Positions 1 through 37,694 of a stretch of 64,000 bases of DNA are shown here, piece after piece. Both the position numbers and the translations under genes were made by a program. Every line of letters starts with the position of its first letter. Positions within the stretch are counted from its first letter, which is position 1. Under the pieces are notes generated by a model that was not told where the DNA came from, did no database searches, and saw only the letters and a list, made by a program, of their open reading frames with translations. The DNA comes from Doris montereyensis (taxonomy: Eukaryota > Mollusca > Gastropoda > Nudibranchia > Dorididae): assembly GCA_037039925.1 (NCBI GenBank), contig JAXRKP010000216.1, positions 136,001 to 200,000 of the forward strand, in the 5' to 3' direction.

Positions 1-159
1 TTCTTGTAAACTTTGCTTGATGTAAATAGTTAAAAGACAAAATAGAAAAAGGGACACAGAAATTGAAGTCTACCAGCAGATTAGCATTGATTTTTAGTAG
101 GAATCATTCAATTTGAGGTTGAAATTGTATTTTCCCTTAATTTTGCTATTTTTCATCAG

Positions 160-27171
<27,012 letters not shown>

Positions 27172-27367
27172 ATGGTTCACCTGTATTGTATTATTTAAAT
27201 AGTCTTGATTTTGAATTGATTGCATAAAATCCATGTATTTTCTTAGGGTTTGAATCGAGTGTTCATCATTGCATGTAAAGTATTTATGAAATGTTTAAAG
27301 TACAAGGGCAAAGTGCATTTAATAAGTTCAACTTCTTCATGAAGATCACCTGACTCGTTTTGAACTA

Positions 27368-27368
<1 letters not shown>

Positions 27369-27438
<70 letters not shown>
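27369..27438. repeat. (ATT)n microsatellite
   Basis: About 23 ATT units, 200 bases past the stop of candidate exon S. Confidence 0.95.
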
Positions 27439-27440
<2 letters not shown>

Positions 27441-27537
27441 AAGTTCTGTCAAACATGCTTACAGATTTAACTTATTACAAAATTCATCCTTTGAACGTAG
27501 TAGAAATGGTGACACATCATTTTGATTGATTGCTCGA

Positions 27538-27592
27538 GTAACAGATTACCCATACACCGAAAGGTAGAATGGGAACTGACAAAATAAGAAGA
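27538..27592 (+). repeat. RTE-like LINE 3' tail fragment
   Basis: CCCATACACCGAAAGGTAGA then ATGGGAACTGACAAAATAAG is the + strand counterpart of the tail at 60.6 kb. Confidence 0.5.
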
Positions 27593-30500
27593 AAAAAGAC
27601 TCAGGTAATAGATCTGAAGTAACATAGGGAAAAGAGACATTGTTATAAATGTAAGGCAAAGAATCAATTGAGGCTTAGTTTGTATTTTAAAATAATTCCA
27701 AAAAAACAAGGAAAGAAAGAAAAGACATAAAGACTGTCCAAGAATGTTGACATCTTTTGCCTTTAGGATAGGAAATGCTTATTGTAATATGAGAACATTT
27801 GAGTTACTTATCTCCAAAAGCCTTGGAATGAGTATTTCAGGTTAACTCATCATGTTTGTTGTCAGTAAATAGTAATATTAATAATTATTAAACATTGAAC
27901 CCCACGGCAATGATCGGGAAATCAAGTTACTGTGCAATATTATATGTGAGGGCTGTGTCAGTTAGAAAGCTGTGATTTAACCACTCGTGGGTGCTGGGTT
28001 AAAATGCTATATATTGTTAATGTTGTCAGTAATAATAATAATAATGATAATATTATGAATGACCTCTACACATTAGACTGAGAGAAATAATATAATGTCG
28101 AAATGTCGTTTTCATGGAGAAATTTTTTTGTCGTCTCAAGATTTGTTCATGTTAACAATTTTGGCACTGTGCTCCTGAAGAGGTGAGATCAGCTGATTTG
28201 ATCATTTGTATTTTTCAGTGTCAAAAACAGAGATGAAATTTTGGCTTGTAGTGATCTAAGTTTACCTCCTTTGAGGCTATTTAAGAGTGACATTTTATTT
28301 TTTATAGCTAATTTTACACTTTGCCAAGTGAATGAGAATTATGGACGATCTCTATTGGTGATTATTTGATGCACCGTTTTTCTAAAATCTATTTTATCCT
28401 ATGTTTTGAAAGTTGCAAGCTTTGGTGAAAGTAATCCACACTGAATACTTTTTTGGGGTCAAAAGTTAGTATTTTTGCTATTTTGTTAAAAACAAATAAA
28501 CACACAGCATTTTTTATATTACTATTTGGACCAGAGAAGTTTCTTATTAGAGGATTTAAGCTCCTTTTTTATTTACACTTGCTGTTACATCACCATTGCT
28601 TGTGTTCAACCATCAGTTTCATCGTGAAATGTCCCTTGCAATCATGAAAAGCATTTATAAGACTTCTATGTGGGTATTGTCTGAAGATGTTATTTTTCAT
28701 CATAGAAACGCTTACATTCTTACTCACTCTCCCAAACATGCCTGATACAGTTGTAGATTAGAGCCATAAAGATTTTTCTTGTTGCACACTATATTGTGAG
28801 AGTAATGAAGGTGAAATTGAATCAGAGATTTGTGCTAGTGGCATCGTGTTCGTTAAAAAAATTTCCTTACAAGTATTTTATTTTAAGCAAGATACATTCT
28901 TTCACTTTCCTAGTCTATACAAAATTGGTGCCCAGTTCATGAATAGGACCAACAAAAAAAAAGAAGGGAAAAAAAGAACACTAGCCTTAAATTGTGATAC
29001 TAATTATACACTGTTTCCGTCAGTCTTTTACAACGATGCAAGCATCCTTCTCTCCATGCTTCTACTTTCTAGGCCAAAGTCATTTTGTGTTGGCTCATCT
29101 CACACACACTGTCGAAGAAGAAATGATGCCATGCCTGGCTTACAATAAATATTACATGGGACCCTGAGGCGATTTTATGGCCCTTCTTTAACGAGTCTGA
29201 AACAGACTCTCTGATGTATATATGTTAGACAAGACAAAAAACTATCACACTTATTATATACATGCTTTTTTTTTGAGAGAATGATTAAAAAAAATTAAGA
29301 AAGACAAGACATTTTTTATGTGTGAATTTAAAATACTGGAGTTGTAGATTTATTTCCAACTTGAATTACTATTCGTAAATATTAACTAGGAATAGGAAGT
29401 AAACAAAACAAATTTTTGTTTATAAAAGCAAAGCATAACACCTTGTTTGTAAACAGGATCTTGTACTTCGTCCTATTTGACTTTAGGACAATATACAGGT
29501 CCTATACGCACATTTTGGTAGTTGAAAAATCTTCCGGCAGGCAAATTTTCAAACTTTATCTCTGAAACCTGATATCACTATACAATATATGTGGACTTAA
29601 ATAAAAGAAAAATCTAGCAAAGAGATGAAAGAAAAACAAAACAGTATTTATTTCATATAAGTTACATGGTTGATGTAGTCACCATCAAAGTATTTACATA
29701 AGGAAATGACTGCCATGAACTGAGTTTACTGTGAGTTCTGCAATGACCTACACTGTCCATATTGTGTTTGGCAGAGGTATTACACTTATTTACAGTTTAC
29801 AGTAGTATGGTGGTATGCTTAATTCACGATGTGCTCGTATTCCTTTGAATAAGGGAGCCTATACTGGTCACTTCATTATTGACTTACTACATGCCAGATT
29901 TTGCAGTATTTTATGTCGCATATGTTATTATATATAATTACACATTTACTCTATATTATTAAATAAATGGAGGTACATGTTACCTTGTGAATAACTTGAC
30001 ATGCATCATTTCGAAGCATGTTATTGTTTATTACTTTGAGAGGTTCGTCTTCCTTGTTTATGATCATCAACTTCAGCCTTGTCTGTCACACTTTTTTCAT
30101 TATCTGCCTTATCACCAATCTTGACAGTGCAATGATTTTAATCAAGAATTAAAGTGATTACTTGTATTTTTATTATTATACTTATGTACAGATGTGATTG
30201 TAATCACATATTATATAACATGTTATTGTTACAACCATTAATTATATGAATTGAACGGATGTTGACAGGATATGTATATTAATTTAACATATCTCTTTTG
30301 CTTGTGAATATAAGCTACTTTGTTTAGCTCAGGGTGTGACAAAAGACTCAATGGCCTTCTCTGTGTATCCTTTTTTTTGTGTGTGTCTTTTCGCTTTTCA
30401 ATGAAATTCATGATTTAACAAACATAAAATGATAATATTACGTTTTCAATATTTAAAAAAAAGCAAAATATTTGGCTGCCTTTTTCATGTCTTTTGTCTT

Positions 30501-30740
30501 TCTTTAAACATTTTAAGTTTTTAGATTTTCTACTGTCTATTTTTGGTGCTGATTTGTATCAGATTGGCTTTACATTTGTAATCTTGTTTCTGAAAGTAAT
30601 TGTAAGGTTTATACCACAGTACTAGAAACACAATTTCCAACAATTAAGTATTATTATGTATCCCTTTTCTTGAATTAAGTTGAATTAGTATTAGAATCTA
30701 CATGTTAGTATTGGGGCAGTAGACAAGTTGCTTCTGCTTC

Positions 30741-30810
<70 letters not shown>
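30741..30810. repeat. (ATT)n microsatellite
   Basis: Two ATT blocks separated by AAATT. No LINE coding sequence recognised in front of it. Confidence 0.9.
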
Positions 30811-31580
30811 GTTAAATCATAGTTTCATTAAGTCTTTGTCTGTTCAAGATGAAAAGAAAAATACTCTGCGTTCAGCATTTAAGTGTCTTGTCTTATACTT
30901 TTACTTCTTCTAGTGTTTCATTTTCCTCTCTGAAATCTTTTAGGTAGTTATTTCAAGCAACTTTTGACATTATTTTTTTAATCACCCCGTCTCTTTTGTG
31001 AGATTCCATAATTTGTTACTAGATCTAGTTTTCTTTTGATTGAGAAAGGAAGTACTGCCCTTTTTTTTTTTTTGTGCTCTTCATTATTATTATTATTATA
31101 GTTGTGAACAATTTTGTTGCTTTCATGGTGATACTGTTTGTAATATTAACACACATAACACTGGTGTGGTATTAATTTATTCATTTTTGTCATTCATGTT
31201 GTTCACTGTTCAGTCTTAGCTGAATTTACATTTCTATTGGGTTTTTATTCAATGCATGTTTTTATATTGTTATGAAATAGTTTTGTTAGTGAATTTATTT
31301 ATTTTTTGTGATTTATTTTTCTTCTTCAATAAAGCATGAAACGATTACTATTGCCAATTTGAACAAGTGAAATAAACTGGTAAAATTTTGTTACACTATC
31401 TTTGTCTTCCAGTCAGTTTTATTGAGACCTGTTTGGGGCAGTGAAAGTCACAAACCATGTAGTATTAGTAAGTCTAAAATTAGTAACAATCCGTGCATAC
31501 CTAATGTGTCTAGTTTTTGACACCTGCACACCATGTATGTTTGTAACGCAGCATCATTTTCTTTGATTTTCTCAAAACGT

Positions 31581-31676
31581 CCAAAATTGGTTTGCGACTT
31601 TCACTGTCGCTATGGAAAGTGTCACTGTTAGTGTTACATGCATTGTTTCTCTTCTTTTTGTTTTAGTCAAGGTCTA
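31581..31676. repeat. Direct repeat flanking RTE relic, left copy
   Basis: CCAAAATTGG, then ACTTTCACTGTCGCTATGGA, AAGTGTCACTG and TTGTTTTAGTCAAGGTCTA. Near-identical to 32225-32338. Confidence 0.85.
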
Positions 31677-31719
31677 TTTAGGTGGCAGGTCACCCAAATA
31701 ATAGCTTCTGTGTCCTAAC

Positions 31720-32215
31720 TTCTACTATTTGTTCCTTATCATCATCACCATCATTTCGAGCACAGTCGAGACAATCATGATTTGCATCTGCCATCTGTTT
31801 CTGTCCTCCATGACAGATAGCAGTAGCTCTCTAGGAATTCCCACATCCTTCTCGATTTGGTCTATAACTGTGAGTGTGAGGGAATGTCCACCTCTGCGTT
31901 GAATTCCATGTTTAGGCTCCCACAAGATGATATAGTGAACGACTTCATTAGTGCTTTGCCAACAGTGGTCACTGAAGCTTACTAAGTGTCTTTCCATCGT
32001 TTCTGTGATTTTAGGAAGTCTACCATTAGTACCATACAAAGCATTATTTGTGACTTGTTGATGTTGCCATGTGGTGCTCTTCACAACATCTTCATTTATG
32101 CAACATTTAATTTTTGTCCTCAGTGCTCGAGTTAGTTCCATACCTCAGAATACTCAGATCCATACTGGAGTATTGTTTTCACTGTTGCTCTGAAGAAGTC
32201 GACTTTGATCTATCA
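31720..32215 (-). mobile_element. RTE-type LINE relic (RT C-terminus)
   Basis: Read on -, broken frames give FFRATVKTILQYGSE, a basic RTKIK segment, WQHQQVTNNALYG, then EVVHYIILWEPKHGIQRRGG and MEDRNRWQMQI. The LWEPKHG.RRRG...T..DQ...D.G.....L...MEDR..W order is the C-terminal signature of RTE-clade endonuclease/reverse transcriptases. Direct repeats of about 100 bases flank it. Confidence 0.8.
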
Positions 32216-32224
32216 TATAAACAT

Positions 32225-32338
32225 CCAAAATTGGACTTTTTGGACACTGGTTTGACTTTCACTGTCGCTATGGAAAGTGTCACTGACTGTTAGTGTTACA
32301 TGAATTGTTTCTCTTCTTTTTGTTTTAGTCAAGGTCTA
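32225..32338. repeat. Direct repeat flanking RTE relic, right copy
   Basis: Same blocks as the left copy, with an 18-base insertion after CCAAAATTGG and an extra ACTG. Confidence 0.85.
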
Positions 32339-32390
32339 AATATATATAATATTGTATAATATTAAATTGTTTTTATATACTGTTTATACA

Positions 32391-32574
32391 AGCTGTTTGA
32401 CACACACACCCCCCCCCCCCCCCCCCCCCCCAATCATTCAATCTATCAAAGCTGGCACGAGAAATTTGATAAATTTTCATCTCCTGTCAGAATCTTTTGA
32501 GTTTGAGCTGAGGTGCTATAACTCAAAATAACGAACGTGTCCTGTTTATCAACACATAATACAAACAAAAGCAT
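32391..32574. repeat. Poly-C-led 175-bp repeat, copy 1
   Basis: AGCTGTTTGACA, a CA/C run (23 C at 32409-32431), CAATCATTCAATCTATCAAA, GCTGGCACGAGAAATTTGAT and so on to CAAACAAAAGCAT. About 95 percent identical to 35700-35867. Confidence 0.9.
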
Positions 32575-33102
32575 TATAAATATCAAAATAGACCACATAT
32601 ATACACTCAACTCCAACCTCGTTATAGTGCCAACTGTTGTGCCAGTGGTAACTTTGTGTTATAACAGGAATGGCATTATAATGAAAATGCGCTTTTTCAG
32701 TATTGCAATAAAGCAGTTTTTGACTACTAATCAAGGAGAAAAAAACTATCACTGACAAGGCAATGTAGGCCCACTCTCTCTCTCCTCTCCCCTTTCATAT
32801 CTCTTTAGCCTTCTCTCAGACAAGTATATACATGACATACATACACACACACTCATACAATACAAGAATTAGGTACAGAGCACCCTGATCAATGCAGGCA
32901 CCTGTACAATAGTATTGTATTATAATATCATTACAGGTCGGCCTTCTACTACTACTACACCATAAGTTGTTTTTTTCAGGTCGTGTAACTTTAGCGCTTT
33001 TCACACTCTTGGCTCTTGGTAGAAAGTTTCGGGTTTGACTTGAACTAAGGAAATGAAGCTACTTTGATTTTACTTTAGCTTATCTGGGACTCAAGTCCAA
33101 TT

Positions 33103-33190
33103 GTGGGCAGCTGGCGGGTGCTACTGGTAGGTTCTACATATTTCCTTTTCCTCTTTCATGTATCTTTTAACTTGCTGTGGACACGGTAAA
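33103..33190 (+). repeat. Dispersed 110-bp element, internally deleted
   Basis: GGGCAGCTGGCGGGTGCTAC, then TTTTAACTTGCTGTGGACAC. Lacks the GAGATCACCGCA segment. Confidence 0.65.
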
Positions 33191-33604
33191 ACTGAATGAA
33201 AGAAGAAAACCAAATGGACAGGGTCTATTGTCATGTAGAAACTCGATTCTGGCCAAAACAACCGCCACTAACGATGCGACAATGCTCAGGTTAGCGAGGC
33301 GCCCGACGACGGGATTCGGGAGCCGGGTGAGTTTGGGAGAAAGCGGCACCCTACACTTGTTTCACGAAATTTAAGGACATTGGAATTGGAGACAATTTTC
33401 TCAAACTTGAGGAGACATTTATTTTTTTTAGGAGACTATGAGGCCTGATTATAGTAATACTGGTAGAATCGTACATAGCGGATGGTATGAATTTCAATTA
33501 AAGGAAAGAAATTAGAAGAAACAGCAGGACATACTGTGAAGGAGTGAAAGGAAAGTTGTGAATTTAAAATACTGAAAAGAAAACATATCTGCGAACCTAA
33601 GGCG

Positions 33605-34235
33605 ACTTTTTAAACAGTAATTGAATGATAGGATGGGTCCTGAATCAGCTGAGAAAGCCATTTTTTGCCCAAAATGGGACAATTCTAATTCAATGAATTA
33701 TTGGATGGAGATGTTCATTCCATTCAGAATGATATACCTGAATACCATCAAAGCTCAGTATTGATTCTCTTTGAATGTATACCAATTTTGTGTAGAAACG
33801 ACACAGGCCAAATTTTCAACACATCCGCTGTACTTTAAAAGTCAATAATTTTGTTAATGTCTTCGAAATTGGTGCTCATTTTAATCTTCACGGCGTACTC
33901 TATTTGTATAAAAAAATCTACTTATTATTCTGAATATTGCCTTGGTTAATTAGTAGGTCATCAGGAAATTACATGACATATTCTGCACACATTATCGAAA
34001 GGTGCCATCTGACATGAAGATAAGGGAACCGGGGCAATTGAAACAGGGTCGACATGAAGTAGTTGAGAACCTCTAAGGTTTTATGTTTCACAGTATAACC
34101 CTTCTCTTTTCTTCTCTTCTGCAATTTTCAATTATTTTTTTTGAAAATTACCTGTTATTTTGTTATCAACAAAAATTTAAGATGGTGGCTGTTTCCATGG
34201 CAGCTAAATTTTAAAAAATGACATTTACAATATTT
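33605..34235 (+). repeat. Diverged inverted repeat pair, left arm
   Basis: GATGGGTCCTGA, AATGGGACAA, GAATTATTGGATGGAGATGT and TTCCATGGCAGC correspond, reversed and complemented, to blocks at 38108-38712. They occur in the same relative order. Confidence 0.55.
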
Positions 34236-34383
34236 TTCCTCTCATTTAGTCATGCAAGTTTCTATTCATTTATCAGTATTAGTGGAGTTGTCACTTATTA
34301 TCATATTTCGCCTACTCATTTATCTGTGAAGCTGAAAATTGTGTCTCTTTAAATTCAAACTAAAATAAAATCTCTCTCAAGAT

Positions 34384-34409
34384 CCCCCCCCCCCCCCCCC
34401 CCCCCCCCC
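34384..34409. repeat. Poly-C tract (26 C)
   Basis: An unbroken C26 run in AT-rich DNA, near a 110-bp element copy at 34436. Confidence 0.95.
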
Positions 34410-35699
34410 AAATTAAAATTTGCCACATCTACTAAATAGTGATCTCAGGGTGAGATTAAGGATACAGCAAAATTAAATATGAGTGAAAGAAAAGAAATAG
34501 GATCTATGCACCCGTCAACCTTTCTCTCTCTCTTACTAATAGTAATACATGTACTAAGTAAAGGTCTTGTGTGAAGTTAAAAAATATTACAAAATGTACA
34601 TATTTGTACTTTTTTCCACCAAAAAAAAAGGCAAACTGCCAACACAAAAATAAAAACAATGAAAATCAAGAAGAATATTGATTTTAAAACTTTATTATCA
34701 ATGCTTAGAAACAACATAAACAATGATGAAACAAGACGCTGCTGCTAACGAGTACCTGTCACTCGTCCCATTTGTCTTATGTGTTATTGATATCAAATTC
34801 ATTTATTTATTTAAGGATCAATTTCATAAATGTGTCTTAAAATAAATATTATAAAAGAGAAGCATGAATGAAAACAAAATCAAGTTTGAAACATATATGT
34901 TGTGGATATATATACATGTACACATACACTGTAAAATGAAATTCTATTTGCCCAGACACCATTTAAGCAAAATTGATGTTCATGAATGAAACAAATTTTC
35001 ATACCGCATGGTTAAAGTTAAAGAAGGAACTCATTGCCGACAGAAAATAATAGTTTACACTGACTTTATTAAGAAATATAACATGCATTATTTATAAGCC
35101 TATTTCATTACTGTTAGTCATAAAAGTAAAGTCAATATTCACCACCAAAACTGACATTTATTAATTAAAAACTTAAATATTAAATTTATTTACGACATAC
35201 CCAATAAATTTGATGCTGGTAAAGTCAGAGATGGTTTCTGGAAGAGTGAACACACTGTGCTTACCCTACAAAATAAGCTGTACTCGGAAAGAACATAAAT
35301 GGTACCCTACAAGCTCTGTGTAACTGTAAGTGTAAGCTAGTGATTCTATGTTTGAAGTCAAGTATACTTATGTAAGATACATTGCGAGAAATTTTAGTGA
35401 ATTTTTTAGTACCCATACCATGTGAAATCTAGAAAAAAAACCACATCATGTGGAGAACACCAAACAGCCTAGAAGGCACATAATTTCATTCATTACTTCT
35501 TTTGTCCCAACACAAAACTTTCCTGGATTTAGAGTTAAGGAAAGCCAAGGTCCAAAATCCTCTTTCACACATGTTGTATGTATATTAATGTGTATAATAC
35601 ATATGATGATGCAACCTGAAAATCTCAATGGTGGATACAAAATGATGTGAATCTATCAACAGTATGATGCTGCTTAAAAACAATTGCCGTTTAACAGTT

Positions 35700-35867
35700 A
35701 GCTGTTTGACACCCCCCCCCCCTCCAATCATTCAATCTATCAAAGCTGGCACGAGAAATTTGATAAATTTTCATCTCCTGTCAGAATCTTTGAGTTTGAG
35801 CTGAGGTGCTTTAACTCAAAATAACGAACGTGTCCTGCTTATCAACACATAATACAAACAAAAGCAT
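35700..35867. repeat. Poly-C-led 175-bp repeat, copy 2
   Basis: Same sequence as 32391-32574 with a shorter C run interrupted by T, one T lost in CTTTTGAG, and a few substitutions. Confidence 0.9.
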
Positions 35868-37023
35868 ACACACACACACATACACACACAAACATCTGAA
35901 AACCTTCAATGCTAAACATCAAAAACAAGTACACACATATCCATGGGATGGGCAAGATGTGGCGTCAGTGGGTGATGATGGAGATAACAGCAACAACAAA
36001 AAATGTAATGATAAATGTATTACCAACACAGGTATTTGCCAAATCCATGACCTGTTTTCTAAATATTATATATATTTACATTGTCTCTGGCATAATGCAA
36101 TATACCATAGTCCTTAGCCGTTATTGAAACTACACTATCGACTACTCTACATCTTTGTTTCCACGGTAAAAGGCACGTGGCTTGACACGACTGAAACAAA
36201 ACAATGTGCGCTGATATTCTACATACGATAATATTCTTATTTCACTTTGTTCAACTCTTACAAAACAATCGCTATTACCTCATCCTTACAATCTAGCTAT
36301 ATCTTTTATAAATGCAAAAAGTTACACATGTATATAATCAGCCGAAATGTTAGCCACAACTGCGGCTAAAAATCAAATGGTTGTATTTCTCATTCAAAAC
36401 CATACTGCGTTTAAAACAAAACTGGAAGTTGTAAGGGCCGGCTCTGAAAACCAAATCACAAATCCCTAAAAAAAAAACAACAACACACGTGGGTTTAGGT
36501 GCCAACCACAGACTATGGCTGGGCTGGTTGAGGTGAGGGAAAATCACTTTAATTCCTGATGTGGGATCAATAAGAAAGACACAAGAAAATCCTAAGATTT
36601 TACCTCTCCTAATATAATAAGTAATTTTTGTTAGTTCTCTGCTACATTTACAGAAACATTTCAATAAAGTGCTATTTAATTGCAGGGCCTCCACATATAA
36701 CTGAGATAAAAATTCAACACTCAACGTCATAACAGAAGGATAAACAAATGTGTAATACCAAAGGCTTGATAAGCTAGACATGTTTTAGGTGCTGAGACTG
36801 AGAAACTTGAATTTCGATGCATTGCATTTAAATAAAGATAAAATATAGTATTTTAGCATTAAAAATTAAGAATACTCTCTTTCATGTTTGTTGTGCATCA
36901 TGTAAAGCGTTTTAAAAACCAAGAAAGGCTTCCCTACCCTTAAATTGACAAACTTCATTAATCTGTATAAATCCATTATTACAGAGATAAAAAACACAAA
37001 TCTGGTCTTGTAGATTAGATGAC

Positions 37024-37029
37024 TTTATT
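37024..37029 (-). promoter_or_regulatory. BAZ1A: Candidate BAZ1A poly(A) signal
   Basis: TTTATT on + (AATAAA on -) lies about 390 bases past the stop codon. A plausible 3' UTR end; other AATAAA-like sites exist in this AT-rich DNA. Confidence 0.3.
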
Positions 37030-37421
37030 TATCTATGGCAAAATCAATTGTGGACAGTTAAAATTTATCATAACCACCCCTCACCTTTTCCCCATTCAGA
37101 AAATTAAACAAGACAGGTAAGCGGATCCCAGAGGGAAAGCGGAAAATGTCAATTTCTTTAGAAGTGCACCTGGTCGCTTTTTATATATCAATCCCATCAC
37201 TCATACACATTAAGTTTGGGAACGAATGTCTACAGACTTCCCTATTGCCTCCCTTGTCAATTATATCTTCCTATCATTGCTATGTGGAGATTTATGCTTC
37301 AAATAATGCTTTCTCTCTTCAAATACTCTCGGTGAAAATCTCAAAGTGAAAACAGGCAAAAGCTAAAAAGGAGAAGTTTTGTAAGCATGCGAGTCTGTCT
37401 GTCTGTCCGTCCGTCCGTCTT

Positions 37422-37694
37422 TCAAATAGAAACACGTCCGCGGCTGTTCTTTACTGGCGATGGAAGATCCTCAGATAAACTTTTCTCTTTGATTCTTTTA
37501 TCAAAATGTTTTAAGAGGCGACAAGAGGCTTTGTATTCAGGACTACTCCGGTTGTTATATTCTACACAGTTCTTAAATATTTTTCTAACATCTTCTAACA
37601 TTTCTGATGGTTTGTGGTATGAAAAGGCATGAATTTTGTTGCGTATGGTGCCAAAGTCCATTGGTTCTTTAATGACATCATAATAATCTGGAAC
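37422..37694 (-). CDS. BAZ1A: BAZ1A exon 26 (bromodomain end, stop codon)
   Basis: 91 codons including TGA at 37422-37424. Reads VPDYYDVIKEPMDFGTIRNK, IFKNCVEYNNRSSPEYKASC and a short basic end. P-D-Y-Y-D-V-I-K-x-P-M-D and the acetyl-lysine-binding Asn of EYN are present, so the bromodomain should be able to bind acetyl-lysine. Confidence 0.96.
   Translation of the reverse strand, partial: VPDYYDVIKEPMDFGTIRNKIHAFSYHKPSEMLEDVRKIFKNCVEYNNRSSPEYKASCRLLKHFDKRIKEKSLSEDLPSPVKNSRGRVSI

Larger units (their letters stand above)
27172..31580. other. Possible RALGAPA 3' UTR and intergenic DNA
   Basis: AT-rich, no coding signal. Contains two (ATT)n tracts and an RTE-like tail. AATAAA sites include 31328-31333. 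The true transcript end cannot be placed. Confidence 0.5.
32575..37020. other. Convergent intergenic region
   Basis: Lies between the two gene ends. Holds 110-bp elements at 33.1 and 34.4 kb, the left arm of the inverted repeat pair, a C26 tract and the second poly-C-led repeat. A GC-rich patch at 33280-33350 (GCGAGGCGCCCGACGACGGG) is unexplained. No gene seen. Confidence 0.5.

Noticed and set aside
31725..32141. 138-codon ORF on the - strand as a host gene
   Set aside because: Its LWEPKHG..RRGG and MEDRNRW motifs are RTE reverse-transcriptase tail, and the frame is broken outside the ORF.
36350..36781. 143-codon ORF on the - strand
   Set aside because: No recognised motif, no splice context and AT-rich composition like its surroundings. 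Best seen as chance.
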